Source: Acidimicrobiaceae bacterium (lineage in GTDB: Bacteria; Actinomycetota; Acidimicrobiia; Acidimicrobiales; Poriferisodalaceae). From it: a stretch of 64,000 nucleotides of DNA. Below are positions 18,218 to 28,729 of this stretch, piece after piece. How positions within the stretch are numbered: the stretch's first letter is position 1; every line of letters starts with the position of its first letter. A model generated the notes under the pieces. It was not told the origin of the DNA. It was given only the letters and a program-made list of their open reading frames with translations, and did not search any database. The stretch spans positions 47,487 through 111,486 of the forward strand of contig PBMG01000017.1 of the NCBI GenBank assembly GCA_002722565.1, read 5' to 3'. The translations under genes were made by a program, and so were the position numbers.

Positions 18218-18289
18218 TCGGGGATCGTTCAATTGGCAGGACATCGGGTTTTGATCCCGACAATGGAGGTTCGAGCCCTCCTCCCCGAA
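18218..18289 (+). tRNA. tRNA-Gln(UUG)
   Basis: 72-nt cloverleaf. Acceptor stem TCGGGGA (18218-18224) pairs with TCCCCGA (18282-18288), and the discriminator is A at 18289. The anticodon stem TCGGG/CCCGA holds the loop TTTTGAT, with anticodon TTG at 18251-18253. The T-arm GAGG-TTCGAGC-CCTC is canonical. CCA is not encoded. It lies between bS22 and glmU. Confidence 0.96.
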
Positions 18290-18376
18290 CGGATTGTCTA
18301 GGACTCTTTTTATTGTGTGCTCCGCAAATAAAAAATGGATTCTTTTTGAAGTGAGCCGGCAGTTCGCGGGGGTCGC

Positions 18377-19144
18377 ATGAGGGCAATCGTTTTAGCTGCT
18401 GGCGAGGGCTCACGAATGTTGTCGGCCCTGCCGAAACCGCTACACCTAGTTGATGGCATACCAATGACGACGCGGATGTTGAACTCGCTTGAAGAAATTG
18501 ATCTCGACGGCATTGTCGTAGTTGTGGGGACTCAGGCAACGCTTGTCTCGCAAACCTTGGCCCAGATGTCAGGAAATATAAACGGGTTGGACTTTGTAGA
18601 ACAAACAGTGAGGCGTGGAACCGCTGATGCCGCCCAGATTGGGCTCCAGAGCTTTGGCAGCGACGAAGTGTCGGAATTGGATTTTGACGTACTTGTGCTC
18701 CCCGGCGACATGCCGCTTCTTACCTCCGAGACTCTGACCCAATTGCAAAGACACCATGAAAAGTCCGGATCAGTTGCCACATTGCTAACCGCAGAGTTCG
18801 AAGATCCATCGGGCTATGGCCGGATCATCAGAGACCAAAATGGTCGAATTGAACGGGTTGTAGAACACGCGGATGCAGGACCCGCTGAATTGGATATTCA
18901 CGAAGTCAATACATCCGTTTACTGCTTTAATTCGGTCCTGCTTGGTCAAGCCCTAGCGAAGGTTGAACATTCCAACTCTCAAAATGAGTACTACCTAACT
19001 GACGTAGTCGAACTGTTGGGCAAGAGCGGCCATCTAGTAACAGGAGTGACTGTTGACGACGCCGACGAAGTGCGCGGTGTCAACACACAAGAACAACTGG
19101 TGGAATGCGAAACGTTGTTGAGAGCACGAACAAACATTGAATAG
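18377..19144 (+). CDS. glmU: UDP-N-acetylglucosamine pyrophosphorylase, GlmU N-terminal half only
   Basis: 255-aa nucleotidyltransferase matching the uridylyltransferase domain of bifunctional GlmU: L-A-A-G-E-G-S-R-M, L-P-K-P-L-H, the nucleotide-binding loop T-V-R-R-G-T-A-D-A, P-G-D-M-P-L-L, S-G-Y-G-R-I-I and N-E-Y-Y-L-T-D-V. It ends where the left-handed beta-helix acetyltransferase domain should begin. No hexapeptide-repeat coding is seen in any frame before prs. It should form UDP-GlcNAc from GlcNAc-1-P, so the acetyl step must be supplied elsewhere. GGGGG lies 4 nt before the ATG. glmU-prs order is as in mycobacteria. Confidence 0.85.
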   Translation: MRAIVLAAGEGSRMLSALPKPLHLVDGIPMTTRMLNSLEEIDLDGIVVVVGTQATLVSQTLAQMSGNINGLDFVEQTVRRGTADAAQIGLQSFGSDEVSELDFDVLVLPGDMPLLTSETLTQLQRHHEKSGSVATLLTAEFEDPSGYGRIIRDQNGRIERVVEHADAGPAELDIHEVNTSVYCFNSVLLGQALAKVEHSNSQNEYYLTDVVELLGKSGHLVTGVTVDDADEVRGVNTQEQLVECETLLRARTNIE

Positions 19145-19319
19145 CTGCTTCAAGGATTCGGTTTGGAGCCAATAAAGCGGCTATATCAATCAGATCTCAT
19201 CGATTCAAAGTGTTGGCACCCGGAATCGCAGACTGGAAAATATTGTCAAATTTGAGTTCTTGTAGTTTTAGGGCTGGAAGACAAGTACGCGTCAGGTACT
19301 GTCACAGAACCGTTCTACA

Positions 19320-19333
19320 GCTCTTGTAAGAGC
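19320..19333 (+). promoter_or_regulatory. Hairpin abutting the prs Shine-Dalgarno
   Basis: GCTCT-TGTA-AGAGC forms a perfect 5-bp stem with a tetraloop, directly followed by the AGGAG ribosome-binding site of prs (19334-19338). A structure this close to the ribosome site could modulate translation. No ligand or protein partner can be inferred. Confidence 0.4.
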
Positions 19334-19343
19334 AGGAGAAGCG

Positions 19344-20327
19344 ATGGAACTAGTAACGAAAAAGCGTTTACACCTATTCACCGGTCGAGCTAATCCAGTG
19401 CTTGCTCAGGAAATTGCTCAACATTTGGGAATAGACCTAGGTGACCCCGGGCTGATCGATTTTGCCAATGGCGAGATTAAGTGTCGATTCGAGGAATCTG
19501 TTCGTGGCGGGGATGTTTTCATCATCCAAACTCACGCAGCAACAGAAAAGATGAGCGTGAATGATGCAGTCATGGAGCACCTGATAATGGTCGACGCTGC
19601 TCGGCGAGCTTCAGCGAAACGTATAACGGCAGTCGCTCCGTTTTACGGCTATGCCCGGCAGGACAGAAAGGCGCAGGGTCGCGAACCGATAACTGCCCGC
19701 CTGATCTCAGACCTTTTGAGACAAGCCGGCGCCGACCGTCTTGTCAGCATCGATCTACATAGCGGCCAAATACAAGGGTTCTTTGAAGGCCCAGTTGACC
19801 ACTTAACAGCGGCCCCAGTCCTCATCGAATATTTAGATGGTGTTATTCCTGACGGCTCTGTGATTGTTTCGCCCGATACGGGCCGAGTCAAGGTCGCGGA
19901 ACGATACGCGAAAAAGCTGGACTGTGAAGTAGCAACTATTTACAAAAGACGCTCGTTGAATACTGCTAACGAGGTAGAAGCACTCGGTGTGATGGGCGAC
20001 GTTAACGGGCGGACTTGCGTGATTATCGATGACATGGTGGATACGGCTGGAACAATATGCGCTGCTGTAGACACGTTAATTTCACACGGCGCCGCTGACG
20101 TGCTTTGTGCTACTACACACGCCGTGTTTTCTGGCCCAGCAGTTGAACGTTTGGAGAGCTCAGCTCTGAGCAGAGTCATTGTCACCGATACCGTTCCTCT
20201 TCCTGACTCGAAACGATTCGACAAACTAGAGGTGCTGAGTGCAGCAGGTATTCTTGCTGATGCTTTGGAATCGGTCTTCGAAGATACGTCGGTCTCAGAA
20301 ATCTTTGACGGAGAAAACCATTCGTAG
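19344..20327 (+). CDS. prs: Ribose-phosphate pyrophosphokinase
   Basis: Makes PRPP from ribose 5-phosphate and ATP for nucleotide, histidine and tryptophan synthesis. It has the flexible-loop region G-Y-A-R-Q-D-R-K (with P-F-Y just upstream), S-I-D-L-H-S-G-Q (metal site), S-P-D-T-G-R-V-K and the PRPP loop V-I-I-D-D-M-V-D-T-A-G-T. The length of 327 aa is normal. The start ATG has AGGAG 5 nt upstream. A 199-base leader separates it from glmU and probably holds its own promoter. Confidence 0.96.
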   Translation: MELVTKKRLHLFTGRANPVLAQEIAQHLGIDLGDPGLIDFANGEIKCRFEESVRGGDVFIIQTHAATEKMSVNDAVMEHLIMVDAARRASAKRITAVAPFYGYARQDRKAQGREPITARLISDLLRQAGADRLVSIDLHSGQIQGFFEGPVDHLTAAPVLIEYLDGVIPDGSVIVSPDTGRVKVAERYAKKLDCEVATIYKRRSLNTANEVEALGVMGDVNGRTCVIIDDMVDTAGTICAAVDTLISHGAADVLCATTHAVFSGPAVERLESSALSRVIVTDTVPLPDSKRFDKLEVLSAAGILADALESVFEDTSVSEIFDGENHS

Positions 20328-20446
20328 TTAATAACGTCTTGCTTTCTGTGAGTGATGAGTAGCCCTGGGCTCTACAATGGTCAGCCCTTCAGGACCTTTA
20401 AAGAAATCTGGTCCGTTATTAGATTTATCTCCAGGAGTCACCAGCG

Positions 20447-21136
20447 ATGTCGTCAGATCTGAAGCTCGAGGCTGAAATCGGCCGAGACCATGGCAGTCGA
20501 TCGTCTAGGCGTTTGCGACGCGACGACAAGATCCCCGCAGTTGTTTACGGCCAGGGTTCTGAGCCGTTGTCAGTTACTCTGGACCGACCGAAGTTTCGAG
20601 CAGCATTGAATGCCGCGGGTCCGAACGCGGTTATAACCCTTGATGTAGACGGTAGCGACTTTCTGACGATCGTCAAAAATATGCAACGCGACCCGATTGC
20701 TAACCGTGTTACTCACGTGGACTTCATGCTGATCGACATCGATCAACGATTAGTGGTTGATATTCCGATCACCCTTGTTGGTGACGCTGCGCTAGTTCGA
20801 CAAGAAGGAGCCGTAGTTCAGCAACAGATGATGACCCTCACCGTTGAGGCGCCAGCTGGCAATATCCCTCAGGCCTTCGAGGTCGATATCTCTGAAATGT
20901 CTATAGAGAACCCGGTTCGTGTCTCTGATCTTGAGATGGGGAGCGGCGTTGTTGCTCAAGTTGAGGACGACTCACTGATTGCTATTGGTCAACGCAGTCG
21001 TGCTTCGATTGCGGCGGAAGAGACCGGTGATGAGCTTTCAGATGAATTGGACGAAGGCGCTGAGATGGGTGAAGGCGCTGTTGACGGCGGCGAGGAGTCC
21101 GGCGAAGACGCTGGCGAAGATAGCCAAGCTGACTAG
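20447..21136 (+). CDS. rplY: Large ribosomal subunit protein bL25, CTC form
   Basis: 229-aa long form of L25 with the 5S rRNA-binding N-terminal domain (about 1-95, containing R-D-D-K-I-P-A-V-V-Y-G and H-V-D-F). A TL5/CTC C-terminal beta domain (about 96-185) follows, then an acidic Glu/Asp/Gly-rich tail. This is the general-stress CTC form common in Gram-positive bacteria. An AGGAG lies upstream of ATG 20447. The 119-base leader has inverted repeats at 20361-20371 and 20392-20414. pth follows after two bases. Confidence 0.95.
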   Translation: MSSDLKLEAEIGRDHGSRSSRRLRRDDKIPAVVYGQGSEPLSVTLDRPKFRAALNAAGPNAVITLDVDGSDFLTIVKNMQRDPIANRVTHVDFMLIDIDQRLVVDIPITLVGDAALVRQEGAVVQQQMMTLTVEAPAGNIPQAFEVDISEMSIENPVRVSDLEMGSGVVAQVEDDSLIAIGQRSRASIAAEETGDELSDELDEGAEMGEGAVDGGEESGEDAGEDSQAD

Positions 21137-21138
21137 CC

Positions 21139-21759
21139 GTGTCCGTGTTTCGCCGGGCTGCGCAACGCCGCGGTACCTCGGCTGACTACTTAGTAGTAGG
21201 GCTAGGTAATCCGGGTGAGAAGTTCCTGGGCACTCGCCACAATCTTGGCTATGAGGTAATCGATAAGTTTGCGATGCGCGAGTCCGTATCGCTGGACATC
21301 TCGAAGCCGGACCGGTCGCGCATAGCGGTAATCCATCACTTAGATAAACGATTGGTATTGGCTTGCCCAACGACATTTATGAACTTGAGTGGGGAAGCAG
21401 TTGCCTCCCTGATTCGCCGAAATGGTGTTGATGATGTGGAGCGTCTCATCGTTGTGCACGATGAACTTGATCTTGAACCCGGCAGAGTAAAAGTCAAACG
21501 AGGAGGGTCAGCGGCTGGTCACAATGGACTCAAATCCATTCGCCAGCATGTTGGTAGTGACGATTTTGTGCGCATCAGAATCGGGGTTGGCAAACCACCT
21601 GACCCCCGAAACGGCCGGAACTGGGTCCTGAAAAAACCGACTCAGGAAGATCGAATGAGACTGGATTTGGCGGCCAGCGTTGCAGTCGATGCAATAGAGA
21701 TAATAATGGCGGGTGGTGTAGACCAAGCAATGAATAAGATCAACGGTCTTCAATCGTGA
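21139..21759 (+). CDS. pth: Peptidyl-tRNA hydrolase
   Basis: Recycles peptidyl-tRNA released from stalled ribosomes. The N-terminal core reads Y-L-V-V-G-L-G-N-P-G-E-K-F with the catalytic His in T-R-H-N-L-G. H-D-E-L-D-L-E-P-G and G-G-S-A-A-G-H-N-G-L-K-S-I follow. GTG 21139 (206 aa) gives about 17 basic residues before the conserved core, so a later start is possible, but rplY ends only two bases earlier. Its stop overlaps the mfd start as GTGA. Confidence 0.95.
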   Translation: MSVFRRAAQRRGTSADYLVVGLGNPGEKFLGTRHNLGYEVIDKFAMRESVSLDISKPDRSRIAVIHHLDKRLVLACPTTFMNLSGEAVASLIRRNGVDDVERLIVVHDELDLEPGRVKVKRGGSAAGHNGLKSIRQHVGSDDFVRIRIGVGKPPDPRNGRNWVLKKPTQEDRMRLDLAASVAVDAIEIIMAGGVDQAMNKINGLQS

Positions 21760-24700
21760 ATTCGGAAGGCGCCCTAGCAGGTTTGCCGCATCACCTTGCC
21801 GAAGACCAGGTCCTTTCGCAGCTACTTGGCCGCAAAAACACTGAAGTCGTAGTAGCGCAAGCCGGTCGAGCGTTTTTTATTGCTGGCGTCGCTGACGTAA
21901 GTAATCAAAAACCGATTGTGGTCGTGACGTCAACTGCAAGAGAAGCCGAAACTTTGTGCGATGATCTCGAAATTTGGCTGGGCAAAGATCGTGTCAAGTA
22001 CTTCCCAGCCTGGGAAACCCTGCCCTTTGAACGAATGAGTCCAGCAATAGAGACCATGGGAAGCCGGCTCGAAATATTGCACGGAATTCAAACTGGGAAA
22101 AGCCCCGATGTTTTAGTGGCCCCCGTACGTTCCCTTCTCCAGCGAATAAACCCAGAGGCCCGGAATGTCGAACTTCTCGAACTGAAGCGAGGATCGAGAG
22201 CAGACTTATCAAAACTTTCGACGTCTTTGGTGGCCAATGGATATCGCCGTGAATTCCAAGTCGAACACAGAGGTGAATTTGCGGTGAGGGGCGGAATATT
22301 GGATATTTTCCCCGCTACCGGTGCTACCCCGGTCAGAGTAGATCTGTGGGGGGATGAACTCGAACGCCTTAGCGAGTTCTCGATTTCCGACCAGAGGTCG
22401 ACTGTTGAGATTGACTCGGTGGTGATTCCTCCGGCTCGCGAGCTATGGCCGACAAGCCAAATACGGGAGCGAGCTAGTGAGCTTTGCGAGGCTGAACCTT
22501 GGGGTCGTGAACAGTGGCAGCGTTTAGCCGAAGGAGAGTTTTTCGATGGAATGGAGTCGTGGCTTCCATGGTTAATGGAGGAAGAACTGGTTCTCGGCGA
22601 CATGCTCCGATCGGATGCATTGGTTTTACTCCTCGACCCCAAGCGTTTGAAAGATCGTTCCTCAGAATTAGTAGCTGAAGAGCAAGACTTAGCTCGAACG
22701 CTTGCGACCACCTGGAAGGCACTAGACCCAGCCGGAAATCCGAGGGTCTTCCCTGAGCTCCATGTGCCCTTTGATCGTGTGCTGAGAGATTGCGCGTCGA
22801 ATGTCTGGACAGTTTCAGGCACTTCGCCCAACCCTTCTCAGAGCAGGTTCGAAACTCAGCCTTGGGAGACAGCTGTCGGCGGTCCAGACCGTCTAATCAA
22901 TCAAATGAGAGAGCTCTCGAAACAGCCTGGAATCAGAATGGTGGTCGCCGCTAGCGGCCAGGGTTCGGCTCGACGAATGGCTGACACGCTACGTCTAGAA
23001 AATATTGAATTAGAGGTGCATGAAAGCGGTTCCTATAAAGGGCAAGTCGGCGGTCATGTGGTGGCAGCGCCTATCGAGGACGGTTTTATAGCACCGAACC
23101 TTGGGATAGCTGTTCTGACCGAAAGGGACATAACAGGCAGGCGCAGAACTCATAGACCACCTCGAACAGTTCAAGGTGCCCAGCGGACCTTCGAAGATTT
23201 ACAAACAGGCGACTATGTCGTTCATCACCACCATGGGGTTGCTCGGTATATAGGGATGGAGCACAGAACTTTGATGGGTTCTGAACGCGACTATTTAGTT
23301 TTGGACTTTAAAGGCACAGATAAGTTGTATCTGCCGAGTGATCAGATTGAGCTGATCCGACCCTACATAGGTGGGGAGACTCCAACCTTGAGCCGTATGG
23401 GCGGTACGGATTTCGCGAAACAAAAGGATCGCGTTCGCTCTGCTGTAGCTGAAATTGCGCAGGAGTTAGTGGTTCTTTACCAGTCGAGACTGCACAGCCC
23501 TGGCCATTCTTTTCCCGCTGATACCCCATGGATGAGGGAACTTTCCGATTCATTTACCTTTGAGGAGACACCTGACCAACTTGGGGCTATCCATGATGTG
23601 TTGTCTGACATGGAGTCTCCGCATCCCATGGACCGCTTAATTTGTGGCGACGTAGGTTTCGGAAAAACCGAAGTGGCGATGCGAGCCGCCTTCAGCGCTA
23701 TCGGTGAAGGTATGCAGGTAGCGGTGTTGGTGCCGACCACCCTTTTGGCGCAGCAACATCATCAAACTTTCGAAGATAGATTCGCTGCCCACCCTGTTCG
23801 GGTTGAAGCTTTAAGTCGGTTCCTTACTCCTTCTCAACAAAAAAAGGTTGTTGCTGCCGTGAAGGATGGAAGTGTTGATGTGTTGATTGGAACTCATCGA
23901 ATGCTTTCAGAAGATATGAAATTTAAAAATCTTGGACTGTTGATCGTTGATGAAGAGCAGCGATTCGGAGTTGTGCATAAGGAAGCAATTAAGAGATTCA
24001 AAACTAACGTTGACGTTTTAACCTTAAGCGCCACCCCGATTCCGCGAACTCTCGAAATGAGCCTCACCGGCATAAGAGATCTGTCTTTGTTGCAGACAGC
24101 ACCTGCTGAAAGGCTCCCCATTCTGACTCACGTTGGTGAGTACGACGAGCGCGCTGTGACTGAGGCAATTCGCCGGGAGCTTCTGCGCGAAGGCCAAGTA
24201 TTTTTTGTTCATAACAGGGTTGAGGATATTTCGGAAGTCGCTGAACGACTGCGAGAGATGGTTCCAGAAGCTCGTATCGGTGTGGCCCACGGTCAGATGG
24301 ACGAAGGTTCGCTCGAGCAAGTCGTTATAGATTTTTGGGAGCGCTCATATGACGTTCTTGTGTGCACAACGATCATCGAATCAGGAATAGACATGCCAAG
24401 CGTAAACACGCTTGTCGTCGACCGAGCTGACTTGATGGGACTGGGTCAACTGCATCAGCTTCGCGGTCGGGTTGGAAGGTCTGGTCAACGAGCGTATGCG
24501 TATTTGTTTTTCCCACCGAATCGCGCCTTGACTGAAAAAGCGTTTGAAAGATTAAAGACAATCGGAGAATCAACACAGCTCGGTTCGGGTTTTCGAATTG
24601 CTATGCGGGATCTCGAGATCAGAGGTGCTGGGAATTTGTTAGGGGGCGCACAATCAGGTCACATAGCCGCTGTCGGTTATGACCTTTACTGCGAGATGGT

Positions 24701-25196
24701 AACTGAGGCCGTAGCTGAGTTAAAAGGTGACGATGCTCAAAAAACTGCAGAAATAAATATTGATTTGCCGATTAAAGCGTACTTGCCAGTCGATTATGTA
24801 GAAGCTGAAGAGCAGCGTCTTGAGGCTTATCGGAGGCTCGCAAATGTAACCGAACTGGTAGAAGTGGCAGATATAGAAGCTGAGTGGGTTGACAGGTATG
24901 GACCGGTTCCAGACCCCGCTCAGACACTTCTGCACATAGCGTTGCTCAGGTCCGAATGTGTCCGTCTCGAAGTGACCGATATTAGTGTGTCGAATCGTAA
25001 CCGCATCCGAATTTCCCCCATGGAACTGAGCCAAAGTGAACAGGTTCGTTTTCGGCGTCTAATCAACGAGGGGCCTTACGGTGGTGGTACCTACAAAGAG
25101 GACTTATATGAGGTCACAATTCATACGGAACCAGTGAATTCGAGGCTGCCGGGACAGATCTATTCTTTCCTTGGCGAACTCCGACCCACCAAATAG
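21756..25196 (+). CDS. mfd: Transcription-repair coupling factor Mfd
   Basis: 1146-aa SF2 translocase that dislodges stalled RNA polymerase and recruits UvrA. The UvrB-like N-terminal region (about 1-350), RNAP-interaction domain (about 480-545, G-D-Y-V-V-H-H-H-H-G-V-A-R-Y), helicase motifs G-F-G-K-T-E-V-A, D-E-E-Q-R-F-G-V and S-A-T-P-I-P-R-T, Q-L-R-G-R-V-G-R-S and C-terminal TRCF domain (about 980-1090) are all intact. GTG 21756 overlaps the pth stop. Gene order pth-mfd and the downstream mazG match actinobacterial genomes. Confidence 0.97.
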   Translation: MNSEGALAGLPHHLAEDQVLSQLLGRKNTEVVVAQAGRAFFIAGVADVSNQKPIVVVTSTAREAETLCDDLEIWLGKDRVKYFPAWETLPFERMSPAIETMGSRLEILHGIQTGKSPDVLVAPVRSLLQRINPEARNVELLELKRGSRADLSKLSTSLVANGYRREFQVEHRGEFAVRGGILDIFPATGATPVRVDLWGDELERLSEFSISDQRSTVEIDSVVIPPARELWPTSQIRERASELCEAEPWGREQWQRLAEGEFFDGMESWLPWLMEEELVLGDMLRSDALVLLLDPKRLKDRSSELVAEEQDLARTLATTWKALDPAGNPRVFPELHVPFDRVLRDCASNVWTVSGTSPNPSQSRFETQPWETAVGGPDRLINQMRELSKQPGIRMVVAASGQGSARRMADTLRLENIELEVHESGSYKGQVGGHVVAAPIEDGFIAPNLGIAVLTERDITGRRRTHRPPRTVQGAQRTFEDLQTGDYVVHHHHGVARYIGMEHRTLMGSERDYLVLDFKGTDKLYLPSDQIELIRPYIGGETPTLSRMGGTDFAKQKDRVRSAVAEIAQELVVLYQSRLHSPGHSFPADTPWMRELSDSFTFEETPDQLGAIHDVLSDMESPHPMDRLICGDVGFGKTEVAMRAAFSAIGEGMQVAVLVPTTLLAQQHHQTFEDRFAAHPVRVEALSRFLTPSQQKKVVAAVKDGSVDVLIGTHRMLSEDMKFKNLGLLIVDEEQRFGVVHKEAIKRFKTNVDVLTLSATPIPRTLEMSLTGIRDLSLLQTAPAERLPILTHVGEYDERAVTEAIRRELLREGQVFFVHNRVEDISEVAERLREMVPEARIGVAHGQMDEGSLEQVVIDFWERSYDVLVCTTIIESGIDMPSVNTLVVDRADLMGLGQLHQLRGRVGRSGQRAYAYLFFPPNRALTEKAFERLKTIGESTQLGSGFRIAMRDLEIRGAGNLLGGAQSGHIAAVGYDLYCEMVTEAVAELKGDDAQKTAEINIDLPIKAYLPVDYVEAEEQRLEAYRRLANVTELVEVADIEAEWVDRYGPVPDPAQTLLHIALLRSECVRLEVTDISVSNRNRIRISPMELSQSEQVRFRRLINEGPYGGGTYKEDLYEVTIHTEPVNSRLPGQIYSFLGELRPTK

Positions 25197-25222
25197 CACG
25201 TTCAACCCGTACCATTTCGAGG

Positions 25223-26185
25223 GTGGTAGTTAACAGTGGCAAGAACATAGTTGCTAGAGCTTTACTTTTTCTCTTCGTGATTCTTCTGGCAGTGTCGGGG
25301 TGCGGTGGTAGCTCTGAATCGTTGAGCGGGTCGGGTCGAGATCAGATTTTCGATCGCATTGACCAAGATGGAGATGGGGTTGCTCTGCGGAGTGATTATG
25401 AAATGGCGCTTTCGCTTGCGGACCGAACCAAGATCGTCGCGTCCTACCCGGGAGGAAACCTGACAATTGAGGCTGTGTTGGTAAGTCTTACGGATTCGCC
25501 TCCCAGTCGACTTGTTGACCCTGAGAACCCGACAAATGAGATGTTCCTCGCGCGGTTGACATCAATGTTGAGACTTCGGTTAGCGGCCGTGGTTATTGAC
25601 GACGCCGGATTTGATATCGATTTTGACGTAGATGATGAAAGTTTGAATGCTCAAGTTCAAACACATATTTCTGGTGGGTTTGAAGCCTGGGCACAAAATC
25701 AAGCGCTTGAATCCGACCCTCGCTTAGCAAAGTTTGCTACTCCGCATTGCATCACCCTTATTGCTACTGAGACCGAAACTGAGGCGAAAGTGGCCAGGGA
25801 TCGAGTCGAAGCAGGAGAATCAGCTCAGGTAGTGGCATCAGAAGTGAACGCACAAGCAGCGACACGTTGGCCTAACGGTGATCTTGGTTGTGCGGATCTC
25901 TTGACATGGGCTAACACCTTTGGCGAAAGCGCAGCGCCTCTTGGAGAAATGAAGACAGGGGATATATCTGAGGTCGTTTCAATGGCTTCGGACTTCAGTG
26001 CCACAGGGCGTTTGTGGATGATCTTTAATGTTCGAGAGCTCAAAGTCGAGGACGCGAACCCGAAGCTGCTCGGTCCCTTTGCTCAAGGGGTGCTAGCAGA
26101 CCTAGTAGTCGAATACGAGGTAATGGTGGAGCCAAGAGTTGGTGTCTGGGATTCCATTGGACTTTCTGTTGTCCCAAGTCAGTAG
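25223..26185 (+). CDS. Exported lipoprotein, probable parvulin/SurA-type peptidyl-prolyl isomerase
   Basis: 320-aa protein with a lipoprotein signal peptide (residues 1-27) ending in the lipobox V-S-G-C-G. A SurA-like helical N-region is followed by a weak parvulin-type domain (about 180-285). The signs are I-T-L-I-A-T-E-T-E-T-E-A-K, V-E-A-G-E, G-D-L-G-C and M-K-T-G-D-I-S-E-V-V, which resemble chaperone-type PPIases that fold exported proteins. Cysteines in T-P-H-C and L-G-C-A-D could form a disulfide. GTG 25223 is the only plausible start before the signal sequence. Isomerase activity is not assured. Confidence 0.65.
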   Translation: MVVNSGKNIVARALLFLFVILLAVSGCGGSSESLSGSGRDQIFDRIDQDGDGVALRSDYEMALSLADRTKIVASYPGGNLTIEAVLVSLTDSPPSRLVDPENPTNEMFLARLTSMLRLRLAAVVIDDAGFDIDFDVDDESLNAQVQTHISGGFEAWAQNQALESDPRLAKFATPHCITLIATETETEAKVARDRVEAGESAQVVASEVNAQAATRWPNGDLGCADLLTWANTFGESAAPLGEMKTGDISEVVSMASDFSATGRLWMIFNVRELKVEDANPKLLGPFAQGVLADLVVEYEVMVEPRVGVWDSIGLSVVPSQ

Positions 26186-26192
26186 TTCCGCC

Positions 26193-27260
26193 TTGTCAAA
26201 GATTATTGTCGGCGGCCTGGGCCCTGGAAACGCAGACCTTGTGTCGGAGGCAGTTCTAGATCTGGCAAAGACCCATCCCACATTTCTGCGAACTCGAGAA
26301 CATCCCTGTGTCGACATGTTTGACGTTTCGGACTCCTTTGATCACCTATATGAATCTGAGCGGCATGTAGTAGATGTCTATGAAGCCATAGTTGAGCAAT
26401 TGGTTCGGGAGTCAAGAGAACGAGGAACGATCGGCTATCTAGTTCCAGGCTCGCCTCTAATTGCAGAGCGAACGGTTGAGCTTCTCCGACAGCGTAAAGA
26501 TGTAAATGTCGAGATACTCCCGGGAGTTTCATTCCTAGATTTGGCTTGGGAGAGACTTGGCGTCGATCCAATAGCGCGTCGGGTCACCATTGTTGACGGC
26601 CAAAGATTTGAGACAGAGGCTGCTGGACTCAGTGGACCACTGTTAGTGGCTCAATGCGATAACAGGTTCGTTCTCTCGGACATCAAGCTCTCGATTGATG
26701 TTGAGGAGCTTCCAAAGGTAACAGTGCTTCAACGACTAGGTCTTGAAGACGAAGCAGTTTTCGAAGTGGAGTGGGAAAACCTGGACCGAGAATTCGAACC
26801 GGACCATCTCACCTCTCTTTGGATCCCGGAACTGCCTCTTACAGATGTAGCTGGATCAATCATCGACCTGCATGCGCTCGTTCGTCGTCTCCGATCAGAA
26901 TGTCCATGGGACAAGGACCAAACCCATGCCAGTCTCATCCCCGGTCTTCTAGAAGAAGCTAATGAGGTTGTGCAGGCGATTGAATCGACCGAAAGCGGAG
27001 AAGGCTCCTTTGAAGACCTAGTGGAAGAACTAGGTGATCTGTTGTTTCACGTCATGATGCAAAGTGCAATTGGAGAGGAAGAAGAAACTTTTGACGTAGC
27101 GGATGTGGCACGTGGAATCCGAAACAAGATGATTCGCCGTCACCCACATATCTTCGAAAGAGAGCCCGGTTCGCCTATGCCAACTAAAGAAGAGTTAGTT
27201 CAGCAATGGAAAATGATCAAAGCAGCTGAACGAGCTGGGATAAAGCCGGACAGAGGATGA
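26193..27260 (+). CDS. mazG: Tetrapyrrole-methylase-like/MazG fusion, nucleoside triphosphate pyrophosphohydrolase
   Basis: Two-domain protein. The N-terminal SAM/tetrapyrrole-methylase-like domain (about 1-210) contains I-I-V-G-G-L-G-P-G and Y-L-V-P-G-S-P. The C-terminal MazG domain carries R-L-R-S-E-C-P-W-D-K-D-Q-T-H and the metal-binding E-E-L-G-D-L-L-F-H, and hydrolyses non-canonical (d)NTPs. The YabN-type fusion is common in Gram-positive bacteria. I chose TTG 26193 (355 aa, L-S-K-I-I-V) because the family begins there. The frame is open back to TTG 26139, which would overlap the upstream gene. The position between mfd and eno is conserved. Confidence 0.9.
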   Translation: MSKIIVGGLGPGNADLVSEAVLDLAKTHPTFLRTREHPCVDMFDVSDSFDHLYESERHVVDVYEAIVEQLVRESRERGTIGYLVPGSPLIAERTVELLRQRKDVNVEILPGVSFLDLAWERLGVDPIARRVTIVDGQRFETEAAGLSGPLLVAQCDNRFVLSDIKLSIDVEELPKVTVLQRLGLEDEAVFEVEWENLDREFEPDHLTSLWIPELPLTDVAGSIIDLHALVRRLRSECPWDKDQTHASLIPGLLEEANEVVQAIESTESGEGSFEDLVEELGDLLFHVMMQSAIGEEEETFDVADVARGIRNKMIRRHPHIFEREPGSPMPTKEELVQQWKMIKAAERAGIKPDRG

Positions 27261-27378
27261 AACAAAAAGATTTTACATTGCAGGCAAAGGCCTTCAACGG
27301 CGATAAAGACTGAGACCTGAGGCCTCTATTGTCGTCCCTCGCAGCTACCATCGATCATGACCTTGTGGCTGCCTATAG

Positions 27379-28683
<1,305 letters not shown>

Positions 28684-28729
28684 CTCAGCTAATAAGTCGG
28701 ATGCGAAATTCTTAGGCAAGAAAGGTCGG

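Noticed and set aside
19145..19343. A frameshifted acetyltransferase half of GlmU after the stop
   Set aside because: No hexapeptide-repeat coding in any frame of the 199-base gap; the truncation looks genuine.
22088..22831. 247-aa minus-strand frame
   Set aside because: Lies wholly inside mfd, low-complexity Ser/Arg composition typical of an antisense shadow.
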